This document shows, piece after piece, positions 51,804 through 61,747 of a DNA stretch of 64,000 nucleotides (within the stretch, counting starts at the first letter, position 1; every line of letters begins with the position of its first letter). The notes under the pieces were generated by a model. The model had not been told where the DNA came from and did no database searches. It worked only from the letters and a program-made list of their open reading frames with translations. The DNA lies in NCBI GenBank assembly GCA_944321825.1, contig CALUMU010000003.1, forward strand, positions 1 to 64,000, written 5' to 3'. This DNA is from Candidatus Amulumruptor caecigallinarius. GTDB lineage: Bacteria > Bacteroidota > Bacteroidia > Bacteroidales > Muribaculaceae. A program made the translations under genes and the position numbers.

Positions 51804-52370
51804 ATGGAAGCAAAGAATACAAAGGCAAGGATTACAAAGAGTGGTCGGAAATGGGACAAGAGAGTGTCGCGTAAGTTTTACGGCTATCTCTGCCGGCAGA
51901 TAGAAATCGCTGCATCGCTCTGCGGGGAGATACGAGAGGATGCCGTCAGGGAGTGTGTGGATTTTTACATTGACTCGGGTCTTGTCATATGCAAAATCAA
52001 CGTTTCTGAGAAAATGGTGTTCACGTTGCTCCAGCCGCAGATTGACAAGGCGATAATTCGTTCGCTCCGTGCCCGCATGGCGGCTGTCCGCCGCAGTGAA
52101 GCGAAAAAAGCGGCTACTGAGGAGGAATCGGATACAATGGCGGTTGATGTAGTCAGTGCAGATGCCAGTACGGAAAGCCTTGTTAAGCCGGATGCAGCAA
52201 CCGAAACTGCACCAGATGCGGAACAGACTGCGATACAGACAGCCACCTCGCGTGGTGAGAAACGCGCCCGCAGGCGAGAGGCAGCACAAGCACGTAGGCT
52301 GCTGAAGCACCGCAAGCGATTGGAACGGCGCAATCGGGACCAGTCATGTGTTGAATCCGACATACCATGA
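51804..52370 (+). CDS. basic hypothetical protein
   Basis: A 188-residue protein, not recognised. Residues 1-95 form a helical domain with the basic patch TKSGRKWDKRVSRKFYGYLC and VFTLLQPQIDKAIIRSLRAR. The middle is Ala/Asp/Thr-rich and low complexity. The C-terminus is strongly basic (RGEKRARRREAAQARRLLKH). I start at 51804 (MEAKNTKARI) because the -7 box at 51767 puts the transcript start at about 51782, which excludes an in-frame ATG at 51744; a second ATG at 51777 lies at or before the expected start point. Basic ends suggest nucleic acid binding. Monocistronic. Confidence 0.6.
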   Translation: MEAKNTKARITKSGRKWDKRVSRKFYGYLCRQIEIAASLCGEIREDAVRECVDFYIDSGLVICKINVSEKMVFTLLQPQIDKAIIRSLRARMAAVRRSEAKKAATEEESDTMAVDVVSADASTESLVKPDAATETAPDAEQTAIQTATSRGEKRARRREAAQARRLLKHRKRLERRNRDQSCVESDIP

Positions 52371-52391
52371 TGACGAGCGGAAAAAATGCGT

Positions 52392-52399
52392 TATATTTG
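52392..52399 (+). promoter_or_regulatory. -7 box of tilS
   Basis: TATATTTG matches exactly, 55 bp before the tilS ATG. No -33 box visible at the usual distance. Confidence 0.5.
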
Positions 52400-52453
52400 C
52401 AATAAATTTAAATAAGTTCAACATCAGACTTTGAGCGAGTCATCAAGCTACCA

Positions 52454-53773
52454 ATGAGACACCCTCTAATTACGAAAGTCAAGGACAACATCCTGCGCCA
52501 CGAGCTGTTAAATCCCTACGATGAGCGGCCGGTGGTGGTCGGAGTCAGCGGTGGAGCTGATTCGGTGGCGTTGCTCCACACCCTGCAAAAACTCGGTTAT
52601 AGCGTGATAGCCGCCCACTGCAACTACGGCTTGAGAGATGCAGAAAGCGACGGCGACGAGGCATATGTAAGGGATTTGTGCAGCCATAAGGACATTGCGC
52701 TTGAGGTGCTAAAGGCTGATGTCGCCGCTCGCATGTCGCATGACGGCTCGTCAATGGAGATGGCTTGCAGGGATATACGCTATGAGTGGTTTGAAACGTT
52801 GCGATGCAGATATGATGCACAGGCCGTAGCTGTGGCGCACCATATGGATGACAAGGCCGAGACAGTGATGCTCAATCTACTGCGTGGTACGGGAATCAGG
52901 GGGCTGGCATCAATGAAATGGCGCAGGGAGCCGGGTATAATAAGGCCGCTCCTCAACCTGTCACGTGACGAGATTAAAGATTTCCTGACCGAAGAGGGGA
53001 TAGGGTGGAGAGAGGACAGCTCCAATGCCATAAACGATGTGAAACGCAACAAGTTGCGCAACATCATATTGCCTCGCCTGTATGAGGAGTTTACGGATGC
53101 CAAAGCCAATATCTGCGCGACTTCGCAACATATAGATGAATACTCGGGGTTTATCTCCGATGTGTGTAGCAAGAAACGCGAGGAGTATGTAGCTGCGGAC
53201 GGTTCTGTAGACCTTTTGAAGCTTGCCGATGCTGAGCCTTATGCTCCGTTGCTGCTCTGGGAGTGGTTCGGCCCACAGGGCATGACACGGGATATGGCCG
53301 ACAAGATAATGGCTTTCCGTGGAAACAGCGGAAGCCGCTATGGCAGCTGGCACATAGACCACGGAATACTGCAAGTGATGACACCTTGCGACTGCTCTGA
53401 TGCCGGGCATATCATCGCTACAGACAATCTTGATGAAATGCCGTTTGAAATGGAGATCATCACCGACAGGCATCATTTTCATCCTCAAAGGGATGCGTCG
53501 GTGGCTTATTTTGATGCCGACATCCTCGCGGGCAATCCCCGGTGGACGCTGAGAGGATGGCGCGAGGGCGACAGGGTGAGACCGTTCGGTCTGAAAGGGA
53601 CAAAATTAGTCAGCGATATTTTCGCTAACAAAAAAATGGGGCGAGGAGACAAGCAATCGGCGCGGATATTGCTACGTGATGACACTATCATATGGATTCC
53701 GGGCATAGTAACTTGTGCCGAGTATGTTGTCACACCTACGACTGCAAGGATATTGAGACTGACGGTCAAATGA
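52454..53773 (+). CDS. tilS: tRNA(Ile) lysidine synthetase
   Basis: Ligates lysine to C34 of the CAU-anticodon tRNA-Ile so that it reads AUA. The 439 residues have the PP-loop VVVGVSGGADSVALLHTL (near residue 24), the AHHMDDKAETVMLN motif (near residue 126) and C-terminal TilS substrate-binding domains (REGDRVRPFGLKGTKLVSD). An essential housekeeping gene, transcribed toward the EFR1 gene with only 4 bp between the two stops. Confidence 0.95.
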   Translation: MRHPLITKVKDNILRHELLNPYDERPVVVGVSGGADSVALLHTLQKLGYSVIAAHCNYGLRDAESDGDEAYVRDLCSHKDIALEVLKADVAARMSHDGSSMEMACRDIRYEWFETLRCRYDAQAVAVAHHMDDKAETVMLNLLRGTGIRGLASMKWRREPGIIRPLLNLSRDEIKDFLTEEGIGWREDSSNAINDVKRNKLRNIILPRLYEEFTDAKANICATSQHIDEYSGFISDVCSKKREEYVAADGSVDLLKLADAEPYAPLLLWEWFGPQGMTRDMADKIMAFRGNSGSRYGSWHIDHGILQVMTPCDCSDAGHIIATDNLDEMPFEMEIITDRHHFHPQRDASVAYFDADILAGNPRWTLRGWREGDRVRPFGLKGTKLVSDIFANKKMGRGDKQSARILLRDDTIIWIPGIVTCAEYVVTPTTARILRLTVK

Positions 53774-53777
53774 CATG

Positions 53778-54563
53778 TCAGTCCGCAAGGTCGGGAATGT
53801 AGTGATACTGGCCTTTGTCAGCGGTGGCAGAGGAGTATTCTATGGCATGTCGGGAACAGACATTATAGCACCCCAGACATATAGCGCAGCGGTCGCCCCA
53901 CGTCGGGCTATATGGCGCGCTATCGTTTAATGTGATATTATCCATGGGGCAGACCTGCACACATCTGCCGCAGCCGATACAGTCATGGGCGTGGAATTTA
54001 TGCGGGGTAACAGCGTATTTGACAAACCACGGATATATGATGCGTGACTTTATCCATGCAAACGAGCCCCGGTGTATGGAAGTCACGCACTTTCGGCTGC
54101 GTATCGTGTCGGCTACCGATGGCAGTGCATTCATGGCCTGATGCAACTTGTGTCGGGCGACATCCGGATTGTCAACATCAAAACCCTTCATCAGAGTGTA
54201 GGTGTTAGGCATTATCACGCCTTGAGCCGAAGCCGATGTCCACCCACGGCCAGCCATCAGCTTACGCCACATCTTGTCGGTCAGGCCGGAGTCGTCACCC
54301 ATCGTCACCACCATGTGATGACATGTATCGGCATCGGCTTGCAGCTTTATATCTCTGATGAAATCCCTTACAGCCGGAGGGACACCCCACGAATATACGG
54401 GAAACATCCAAATCACATCCTCGCCGTGGGGAATGTCGATCCGGCACGAACCGGTGTCGGTCAACCATTTCCCTCTCAGCTCGATTAACTCATGACCAAG
54501 CATCTGCGACAGGTGCCCGGCTATACACCGTGTATTGCCGTTGCCGGAGAAACAGAATATCAT
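53778..54563 (-). CDS. EFR1 family ferrodoxin (flavodoxin-ferredoxin)
   Basis: A 261-residue protein with an N-terminal flavodoxin-like FMN fold (MIFCFSGNGNTRCIAGHL) and two C-terminal [4Fe-4S] motifs, CIGCGRCVQVCP (near residue 196) and CAICLGCYNVCSR (near 229). This is the EFR1 'ferrodoxin' layout. Carries electrons in anaerobic metabolism; the partner enzymes are unknown. It is 14 bp downstream of the DUF2027/Smr gene on the same strand. Confidence 0.88.
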   Translation of the reverse strand: MIFCFSGNGNTRCIAGHLSQMLGHELIELRGKWLTDTGSCRIDIPHGEDVIWMFPVYSWGVPPAVRDFIRDIKLQADADTCHHMVVTMGDDSGLTDKMWRKLMAGRGWTSASAQGVIMPNTYTLMKGFDVDNPDVARHKLHQAMNALPSVADTIRSRKCVTSIHRGSFAWIKSRIIYPWFVKYAVTPHKFHAHDCIGCGRCVQVCPMDNITLNDSAPYSPTWGDRCAICLGCYNVCSRHAIEYSSATADKGQYHYIPDLAD

Positions 54564-54577
54564 TTGCGCCTATGTGT

Positions 54578-55660
54578 CTATACGATTGTGACTTGAGTGG
54601 CTCCGAAGCCGTATTCCTTAAATGACGCATCCTGATAGCGGTGCTTCTTGTAACGGTAGTTAAGCTCCTTCTCAATCGCTTTGCGCAGCACACCTTCGCC
54701 TTTGCCGTGTATGAACACTATCTTGCGTCCGTGATTTGTCAGATTGGCATCCATGACCTTACGGAATGTGTCTATCTGATAGTTCAGGATGTCGGCAGCC
54801 GACATGCCGGCTGTGTTGTCAAGCAGTTCGTTGATGTGCAAGTCCACCTCTAAGAGCGATTCCGTGTCCTTGCGGTGTGAGAATTTCTTGACTGGACGCT
54901 GACGGGGCTTGTCTTCCTTGATTTTTGTTTCTAATGCCTTCTTCAGGGTTTCCTCGTTGATGAGTGTCGGCTGATGCTGGCGGTCGTTTATGACGATTTC
55001 GACAGCGATGACCGGCGATTCGAAATACACATTGTCCTTGAAGCAGTGCAGCTTGAAGAACTTGGTCATATCCATCTTCTGTTCGAACCATACCGGCAAC
55101 TTCCGCTCGAAAGGCTTCCCTTTCTTGTATGCCACATACTGAACAGCCACATAAGTCATGTCCGACAGTTTTTCACGACCAATCTCGTCAATCAGAGCCT
55201 GGGTGTTAGGCTCTATGACGGTATCGGTCACAAGATTCCACTGCTTGCCGTCATTGGATATCATGTAGCAGAGCGACAGGTAGTAATTGCTGTCATTGAC
55301 TATGTAGGCATCAAATGTAGTGGTGGAGAGCTGCTTCAAATCGGCGGCTTCATAGCCGAGCACTATGTTAAGACGGTCGCCTGTGGGGGTTTCAAAAACC
55401 TCGACCGGTGCCGGTGAGTATGCTTTTTGTGCAGACGGCTCAGGTAACCGTGAGGATTCTTTGGTTTTGGTCTCCTCGGCTTGGGTAGCTGCCACTTTAG
55501 CTATCTGTGATTCGGCAGGAGACACTACTACAAGCTCGTTCATGAGCATCGGTGTCTCAAATCCATCGTCATCCACATATGCTATGCGTCCCTCGATGCG
55601 GGTCACACGACCGCCGCCTACCGAATTGAGAAATCTTACTAAGTCTCCTATCTTTGCCAT
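54578..55660 (-). CDS. DUF2027 protein with C-terminal Smr domain
   Basis: A 360-residue Bacteroidetes protein. The N-terminus (MAKIGDLVRFLNSVGGGRVT) is the KOW/SH3-like DUF2027 domain, the middle is a beta region, and the C-terminal 85 residues form an Smr domain, with LEVDLHINEL (D-x-H) and IVFIHGKGEGVLR (H-G-K-G) motifs of an Smr endonuclease. MutS2-like Smr domains nick nucleic acid or act on stalled ribosomes. The exact substrate is unknown. It is 27 bp downstream of uvrA on the same strand. Confidence 0.85.
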   Translation of the reverse strand: MAKIGDLVRFLNSVGGGRVTRIEGRIAYVDDDGFETPMLMNELVVVSPAESQIAKVAATQAEETKTKESSRLPEPSAQKAYSPAPVEVFETPTGDRLNIVLGYEAADLKQLSTTTFDAYIVNDSNYYLSLCYMISNDGKQWNLVTDTVIEPNTQALIDEIGREKLSDMTYVAVQYVAYKKGKPFERKLPVWFEQKMDMTKFFKLHCFKDNVYFESPVIAVEIVINDRQHQPTLINEETLKKALETKIKEDKPRQRPVKKFSHRKDTESLLEVDLHINELLDNTAGMSAADILNYQIDTFRKVMDANLTNHGRKIVFIHGKGEGVLRKAIEKELNYRYKKHRYQDASFKEYGFGATQVTIV

Positions 55661-55687
55661 TGTAGTTGATGTAAGTTCTTATAAATC

Positions 55688-58546
55688 TTATAAATGCAGT
55701 TTTTCTTTGAGATACCGACCTGTGTATGAGTCAGGACAAGCCGCAATTTCTTCCGGCGTTCCAGCCGCGACAAGATTGCCCCCGGCATCACCACCTTCAG
55801 GCCCGATATCAATGACATAGTCGGCCTGTTTGATGACATCCATGTTATGCTCTATGACTATCACCGTGTGGCCGTTTTGTATGAGGCGGTCGAACGCTTT
55901 AAGCAGAGTGTTTATGTCATGGAGATGCAGCCCGGTGGTGGGTTCGTCGAATATGAACACCGTGGGCTGGGCTGTTTCCGATGCAAGATACCACGCTAAC
56001 TTGACGCGCTGGTTTTCTCCGCCTGAGAGTGTGGAGCTGCTTTGTCCGAGCTGTATGTAACCCAAGCCTACCTCTTGCAGAGGTTTTAATCTTTTGACGA
56101 TTCTTTTCTCCGTAGCTCCGGCTTCCTCGCTGAAAAATGCGACAGCGTCATCGACTGTCATCTGCAAGATGTCATTGATGTTTTTGTCGCGGTAAGTCAC
56201 GTCAAGCACCTCGCGCTTGAAACGTTCGCCATGGCATGATTCGCAGGGTATGACCACGTCGGCCATAAACTGCATCTCGATAGTGATAGTACCGTCGCCC
56301 TTGCACTCAGGGCATCGTCCACCGTCAGAGTTGAAAGAGAAATGGCTTGCCGTAAGACCCATCTGCTTGGCAGACTGCTGGGAGGCGAAAAGCGCACGGA
56401 TTTCATCGTAAGCTTTCATGTATGTCGCCGGATTGGAGCGTGACGACTTGCCTATGGGGTTCTGGTCAACGAAATCCACATGCTTGACGAGATGTAGGTC
56501 GCCTTTAAGTTCACCGAACGCGCCCGGAGCATCTCCAGCTTCGCCAAGATAGCGGGTAAGCGCACGGTATAGGATGTCGCGCACCAGGGTGCTTTTGCCG
56601 CTACCGCTCACTCCTGTTACAACTGTCAACGCTTCTAAAGGAAAGCGGACATCTATGCCTTTGAGGTTATGCTCGCTGGCGTTGGTGAGCTTGATGTATT
56701 TATTCGTTTTGCGCCGTATCTTAGGCACAGGGATTGACAGCCGGCCGTCAAGATACTTCGCTGTATAGCTTTTTTCAGCCACGCCGATTCCGTCAGCCGG
56801 ACCCTGATATACGATTTCTCCACCATTGGAGCCGGCCTCCGGCCCGACATCGACGATGAAATCGGCAGCACGCATGATGTCTTCGTCATGCTCTACCACA
56901 ACGACGGTGTTTCCGATGCTCTGGAGACTTCTAAGCACTCCTATAAGCCGGCCTGTATCGCGGCTGTGGAGCCCGATACTCGGTTCGTCAAGGATATATA
57001 GCGAACCTATCAGGCTACTGCCGAGCGAAGAAGCGAGATTGATGCGTTGGCTTTCACCTCCCGATAGGGTAGAGGCCTGACGGTCAAGGGTGAGATAGCC
57101 GAGCCCCACCTCCTGCATGAAGCGCAGACGGTTACGTATCTCCTCCAATGGGCGTTCGGCAATCTTAGCCTCATTTGGTGAGAGCGGGAGGGATGCGAAC
57201 CAATCAGCCAGCTCGTCAATCGGCTTTTTGACTATGTCGGAGATGTTTTGGCCATTGATACGTATGTATGATGCATTCTTGTTAAGTCGTCCGCCATGGC
57301 AGTCGGGGCATATCGTCTTGCCCTGATAGCGGGCTTTCATCACACGGTACTGTATCTTATAGAGATTACTCTCGACCATGCGGAAAAATGCGTCGATGCC
57401 TTCCAATCCCGGGGCACCGTGCCACAGCAGGTCTTTCTGGTCCTGTGTCAGCTTGTTATAGGGCGTGTGTATAGGAAAGCCATGGCGGGATGCGTTGTAA
57501 ATGAAAGCGCGTTTCCATTCTCCCATCTTTTCCCCTTTCCAGCAGCTCACGGCATCGTCATACACTGACAGGGACTGGTTGGGGATGACGAGTTTTTCGT
57601 CTATGCCGATGACCTTGCCGAATCCTTCGCAGCGCGGACATGCACCGTAGGGATTATTGAAATTGAACATCAATTCCGTCGGTTCTTCAAACGTCATGCC
57701 GTCAGCGGTCAGGAGATTTGAAAACTCTTCGGTAACGACGGTGCCGTCAGGATGCCATACGGCTATCTTCATGATGCCTCCGCCTTCGTAAAACGCCGTT
57801 TCTACAGATTCGTACAGGCGGCTCATCTCGTCCTTGTCGTCGTGATTGATGCGCGAGCGGTCAATCACGAGCATATATTTGTTTAAAGTCTTAGGCTGCT
57901 GCGACTCGTCGGCAAGCAGTTCGTTGATGTCGACAAATGCACCATCGTCATATAACCGCCAGTAGCCGGCATCGACAAACAGTTGCAGCTGGGTTGACAC
58001 ACGCCGTTTCTCCGGGAGCGTGATATGGGAGAGGATAGCGATGCGGCTCCCTTGCGGCAATGCGTTAAGGTAGGCGTAGACATCTTCCAATGTGTGTTTC
58101 TTGACCTCCTTGCCTGAGATAGGGGAGTATATACGGCCTATGCGTGCAAAAAGCAGCCTCATATAGTCGTATATTTCGGTAGCTGTGCCGACGGTGCTGC
58201 GCGGATTGCGTGTGTTGACTTTCTGCTCTATGGCTATGGCAGGAGGAAGCCCCTTAATCCAGTCGGCTTCAGGCTTGTGCATCTTGCCCATAAACTGACG
58301 CGCATAGGCACTCAGGCTTTCCACGTAGCGACGCTGTCCCTCGGCATAAAGTGTATCGAACGCCAACGACGACTTGCCGCTGCCTGACAGCCCCGTAATG
58401 ACGATAAACTGGTCACGCGGAAGCGCGACATCAACGCCCTTGAGATTGTTTACCCTTACATTGTGTGCTTCAATGACAGGGACTCCGTCAGGACGTGCAT
58501 CCGTGTGAGATGCAGCTGGGAGTATATGTTGATTGTTATGACTCAT
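55688..58546 (-). CDS. uvrA: excinuclease ABC subunit A
   Basis: The damage-recognition ATPase of nucleotide-excision repair. The 952 residues contain two ABC cassettes: Walker A GLSGSGKSSLAFDT (near residue 52) and GVSGSGKSTLVRDI (near 655), with signature LSGGESQRI and LSGGENQRV. Zinc-type cysteine modules are visible (ACPRCEGFGKV near residue 306 and CPECKGDG...CESCHG near 754). Length normal. A TATATTTG-type box is not obvious in the 5' gap, which instead holds a hairpin repeat. Confidence 0.97.
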   Translation of the reverse strand: MSHNNQHILPAASHTDARPDGVPVIEAHNVRVNNLKGVDVALPRDQFIVITGLSGSGKSSLAFDTLYAEGQRRYVESLSAYARQFMGKMHKPEADWIKGLPPAIAIEQKVNTRNPRSTVGTATEIYDYMRLLFARIGRIYSPISGKEVKKHTLEDVYAYLNALPQGSRIAILSHITLPEKRRVSTQLQLFVDAGYWRLYDDGAFVDINELLADESQQPKTLNKYMLVIDRSRINHDDKDEMSRLYESVETAFYEGGGIMKIAVWHPDGTVVTEEFSNLLTADGMTFEEPTELMFNFNNPYGACPRCEGFGKVIGIDEKLVIPNQSLSVYDDAVSCWKGEKMGEWKRAFIYNASRHGFPIHTPYNKLTQDQKDLLWHGAPGLEGIDAFFRMVESNLYKIQYRVMKARYQGKTICPDCHGGRLNKNASYIRINGQNISDIVKKPIDELADWFASLPLSPNEAKIAERPLEEIRNRLRFMQEVGLGYLTLDRQASTLSGGESQRINLASSLGSSLIGSLYILDEPSIGLHSRDTGRLIGVLRSLQSIGNTVVVVEHDEDIMRAADFIVDVGPEAGSNGGEIVYQGPADGIGVAEKSYTAKYLDGRLSIPVPKIRRKTNKYIKLTNASEHNLKGIDVRFPLEALTVVTGVSGSGKSTLVRDILYRALTRYLGEAGDAPGAFGELKGDLHLVKHVDFVDQNPIGKSSRSNPATYMKAYDEIRALFASQQSAKQMGLTASHFSFNSDGGRCPECKGDGTITIEMQFMADVVIPCESCHGERFKREVLDVTYRDKNINDILQMTVDDAVAFFSEEAGATEKRIVKRLKPLQEVGLGYIQLGQSSSTLSGGENQRVKLAWYLASETAQPTVFIFDEPTTGLHLHDINTLLKAFDRLIQNGHTVIVIEHNMDVIKQADYVIDIGPEGGDAGGNLVAAGTPEEIAACPDSYTGRYLKEKLHL

Positions 58547-58563
58547 CAGATAAGCTTCAATTT

Positions 58564-58744
58564 AGTTAGTCAACAATATTAGTTCATATCATCAAGTCAG
58601 TTATTATTTTCGATGCTTTTGCGTCCTTTGGGGCTGATTCCGTGCTCGTCGTCAATCACGTAGCTCGCTACGCTCAATCCTCCTCGTCCAGAATCATCGC
58701 CAAAATTCATGCAAAATCATTCGCTCTAATTTTGTTGACTAACT
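58564..58744. repeat. long imperfect inverted-repeat element (MITE-like)
   Basis: Ends are 19-bp inverted repeats (AGTTAGTCAACAATATTAG at 58564-58582; complement with one mismatch at 58726-58744). The inner arms also pair, for example GATGCTTTTGCGTCC near 58612 with a matching complement near 58700, so the whole 181 bp can fold into one hairpin with GTAGCTCGCTAC at the tip. Non-coding. It could be a dispersed mobile repeat or an RNA hairpin. Confidence 0.65.
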
Positions 58745-59149
58745 TAACTAACAAATTTACGATTTTTCAGCCTAACCCACAGCCCCAATTAACCATAATT
58801 AAAAATTGCATGGTTGTTTATCTTCGTATTAAATCATAACAGACTGTGTTTGTTGAAAATGAGGGCTTCTTGGGCGTTTATTCTTTTTACATCCCCTATA
58901 ATTAACATTATTTATGTTTGATGCGCGAGAAAGCTGCATCATGCGCCGTTAATTTTGCGTCCAAAATGACGGAAAATGACAAGGTTAACGGCATCTGAAT
59001 TTTTGTCGTGGTCAATCTAGTAGTCTCAGAAAAATTCGTTAACTTTACAGTTGTGGATGTCCGCATCTGCCACTTCAACAGACCAACTCACAAACAAAAA
59101 TAAAACGAAACGAAACTCCTCAGAATGTCAGGCTTTGGTCGGCCCGTAG
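58745..59149. other. intergenic region upstream of the third restriction-modification locus
   Basis: About 400 bp without a supported gene. TAACTTTA near 59039 is one base from the -7 consensus and may start the methyltransferase transcript. The sequence is AT-rich, with GATGCGCGAG...CATCATGCGC as a weak inverted repeat near 58919. Confidence 0.35.
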
Positions 59150-59176
59150 ATGCTGCACGGAGTTCTACTTTTTTCT

Positions 59177-61747
59177 ATGCCAGCAAAAAAACAGACATAC
59201 CAAATGATAGAAACTCCGGCCAGTATTGTTGCTGACCGCAAATCTGTTTACGGGTTACGCACATACATAAGTCTCTTTAGCAGTGCTGGCATAGGTTGTT
59301 ACGGCTTCAAATTAGAAGGCTTTCAGTGCATCGCTTCGGTAGAGCTTCTTGAAAAGCGGCTGAAAATTCAGCGATACAACAATAAATGCACTTTGGATTC
59401 CGGCTATATTTGCGGTGATATGACCCAAGAGGAGACTCACAATGCCATATTGCGAGAGTATGACCTTTGGCATAATGCTTTCGGAATCAAGGAACTTGAT
59501 GTACTTATAGCTACACCTCCATGTCAAGGAATGTCTGTTGCCAACCATAAGAAAGGCAATGAATTGAAACGAAATTCTCTTGTGGTTGAATCTATCACAA
59601 TGGTGAAACGCCTCAAACCGCGATTCTTTATTTTTGAGAATGTAAGAGCATTCCTCAGATCAATCTGTACCGATGTTGACGGAGTTGATAAATCAATCGA
59701 GTCCGCGATTGACTCCAACCTTTCAGGGGATTACAATATCCTTTATAAGGTTGTCAATTTCAAAGATTATGGGTGTCCTTCAAGTCGCACACGCACATTG
59801 GTTATTGGTGTTAGAAAAGACCAATTAGAGGTTACCCCATATGATATTTTCCCTGACAAACAGCCAGAGAAGACGCTGCGAGAGACAATTGGACATCTTC
59901 CCTCATTGCATACTATGGGAGAGATTTGGACAGAAGACATCTATCATAATTTCCGTAATTATGATCCTCGCATGATTGCTTGGATAGAAAATATCAAAGA
60001 GGGGCAATCTGCGTTTGATAATACAGAAATTGAACGACTGCCTCACACTATCAAAGATGGGGTTGTCGTGTTCAATGCCAATAAGAACGGCGATAAATAT
60101 ACTCGCCAATATTGGGATAAGGTTGCTCCTTGCATTCATACTCGTAACGATATTATGGCGAGCCAAAACACCGTGCATCCTTGCGATAATCGTGTGTTCA
60201 GTATCAGAGAGGTGATGTTAATGATGTCCGTGCCTGACTCTTTCAACTGGACTGACAAATCTTTTGCAGAGCTAAACGCCATGATTGATACAGAAAAAGT
60301 TGCGTTCCTGAAAAAAGAGGAAATGAATATACGGCAAAACCTCGGAGAGGCTGTCCCTACTACCATATTCCGCCAAATCGCCCATAAAATTCGCAAATTG
60401 ATATTACGGCCTCTTGCTACCGAGCAAGAAGTAGAAAGCATCATCAAAAGACACAACCTGACTTCGGGTAATAATTTGCTCACATATCTTAATGATAATA
60501 TAGGCAAGCCATTTGCGACTTTATCAAAAATTGCAGAGTTGTCAAATGCTATGCGTTCAGACAATGCTGCATATTACACTCGTCAGGATTTGTGCTTTTC
60601 CATTATCAAGAATCTTCCCGATACAAAAGGCCACGCAGCCTTGCGCATATTAGAGCCGTCTATTGGCGTAGGCAACTTTTTGCCTATGCTAATAGCCAAA
60701 TATTCTGATGTTCCCGATGTAACAATAGATGTCGTAGATATTGACCCTCGAAGCATAGAAACCCTTAGAATATTGATTAAGGCTATTGAAATTCCATCTA
60801 ATTTCACAATCAATTTCTTGCAGGGCGACTTCCTTCTAATGGATTTCAAAGAAAAATATGATATTGTAATTGGGAATCCTCCATACATGAAGATTTCCAA
60901 GGACAAAAAATTACTTGCGCTTTATAAACACAACGCCTATAATACTGCGACTAACAACATTTTTTCTTTCTTCATCGAAAAGGCTCTATCTTTAGGCGAC
61001 ACTGTTTCTCTTATTGTCCCCAAGAGCCTAATCAATTCGCCTGAGTTCAACCGCACAAGAGAATTGCTTAACAGGTATGCCATCTCTTGTATCATTGATT
61101 TTGGCGAAAAAGGTTTTAAGGGTGTTAAGATTGAGACCATCAGCTTTATAGTAAACACAAAAAAAAAGCCTGGCGACACAAAGATTGAATCATACATTAC
61201 TAATGATGTCGGTATTATGCCTCAATCTTATGTTACTGATTCATCATTTCCCTATTGGCTCATTTATCGAAATGCTGATTTTGATGCTGTCGCCAACGAG
61301 ATGCAATTTGGCATTTTTAATGCATATCGAGACCGGGCAATCACCCAGTCGAAAACGAAGAAAGAGGGAAATGTCCGTGTGCTAAAATCTCGCAATATAG
61401 CCGACAATGAAATTATAGACATTCCCGGCTACGACACATATACTGATAGCGCAGAGGATTTTGATGTTAGCAAATATATGAATCTGCCTAATTGTGTGCT
61501 TGTGCCAAATCTCACTTATAACCCGCGAGCTTGCTTTCTTCCCAAGAACTGTATTGCTGACGGCTCTGTGGCAATTCTTACGACTAAAGACCCCAATACC
61601 ACAATTACTTCAGAGGATTTAGCGTTCTTTGCTACCACTAAGTTTATTCATTTTTACGCAATTGCTCGAAACCGTGGCACCCGTTCACTCAATATAGACA
61701 ACAATTCAGTTTTCTTCTTCGGTAAACTCAAATCTTCACTATCATGA
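59177..61747 (+). CDS. fused C5-cytosine and N6-adenine DNA methyltransferase
   Basis: About 856 residues carrying two methyltransferases. N-terminal C5 enzyme: motif I SLFSSAGIGCYGF, IV ATPPCQGMS (catalytic Cys), VI FENVRAF, VIII SSRTRTLVIGV, IX region HPCDNRVFSIREVML, X LGEAVPTTI. C-terminal gamma-class adenine enzyme: motif X YYTRQDLCFSI, I ILEPSIGVGNFLPML, IV IGNPPYMK. A single protein with both is unusual and could mark two bases of one site. I start at 59177 (MPAKKQTY); an ATG at 59150 is in frame. It overlaps the HNH gene by 4 bp (ATGA). Confidence 0.87.
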   Translation: MPAKKQTYQMIETPASIVADRKSVYGLRTYISLFSSAGIGCYGFKLEGFQCIASVELLEKRLKIQRYNNKCTLDSGYICGDMTQEETHNAILREYDLWHNAFGIKELDVLIATPPCQGMSVANHKKGNELKRNSLVVESITMVKRLKPRFFIFENVRAFLRSICTDVDGVDKSIESAIDSNLSGDYNILYKVVNFKDYGCPSSRTRTLVIGVRKDQLEVTPYDIFPDKQPEKTLRETIGHLPSLHTMGEIWTEDIYHNFRNYDPRMIAWIENIKEGQSAFDNTEIERLPHTIKDGVVVFNANKNGDKYTRQYWDKVAPCIHTRNDIMASQNTVHPCDNRVFSIREVMLMMSVPDSFNWTDKSFAELNAMIDTEKVAFLKKEEMNIRQNLGEAVPTTIFRQIAHKIRKLILRPLATEQEVESIIKRHNLTSGNNLLTYLNDNIGKPFATLSKIAELSNAMRSDNAAYYTRQDLCFSIIKNLPDTKGHAALRILEPSIGVGNFLPMLIAKYSDVPDVTIDVVDIDPRSIETLRILIKAIEIPSNFTINFLQGDFLLMDFKEKYDIVIGNPPYMKISKDKKLLALYKHNAYNTATNNIFSFFIEKALSLGDTVSLIVPKSLINSPEFNRTRELLNRYAISCIIDFGEKGFKGVKIETISFIVNTKKKPGDTKIESYITNDVGIMPQSYVTDSSFPYWLIYRNADFDAVANEMQFGIFNAYRDRAITQSKTKKEGNVRVLKSRNIADNEIIDIPGYDTYTDSAEDFDVSKYMNLPNCVLVPNLTYNPRACFLPKNCIADGSVAILTTKDPNTTITSEDLAFFATTKFIHFYAIARNRGTRSLNIDNNSVFFFGKLKSSLS

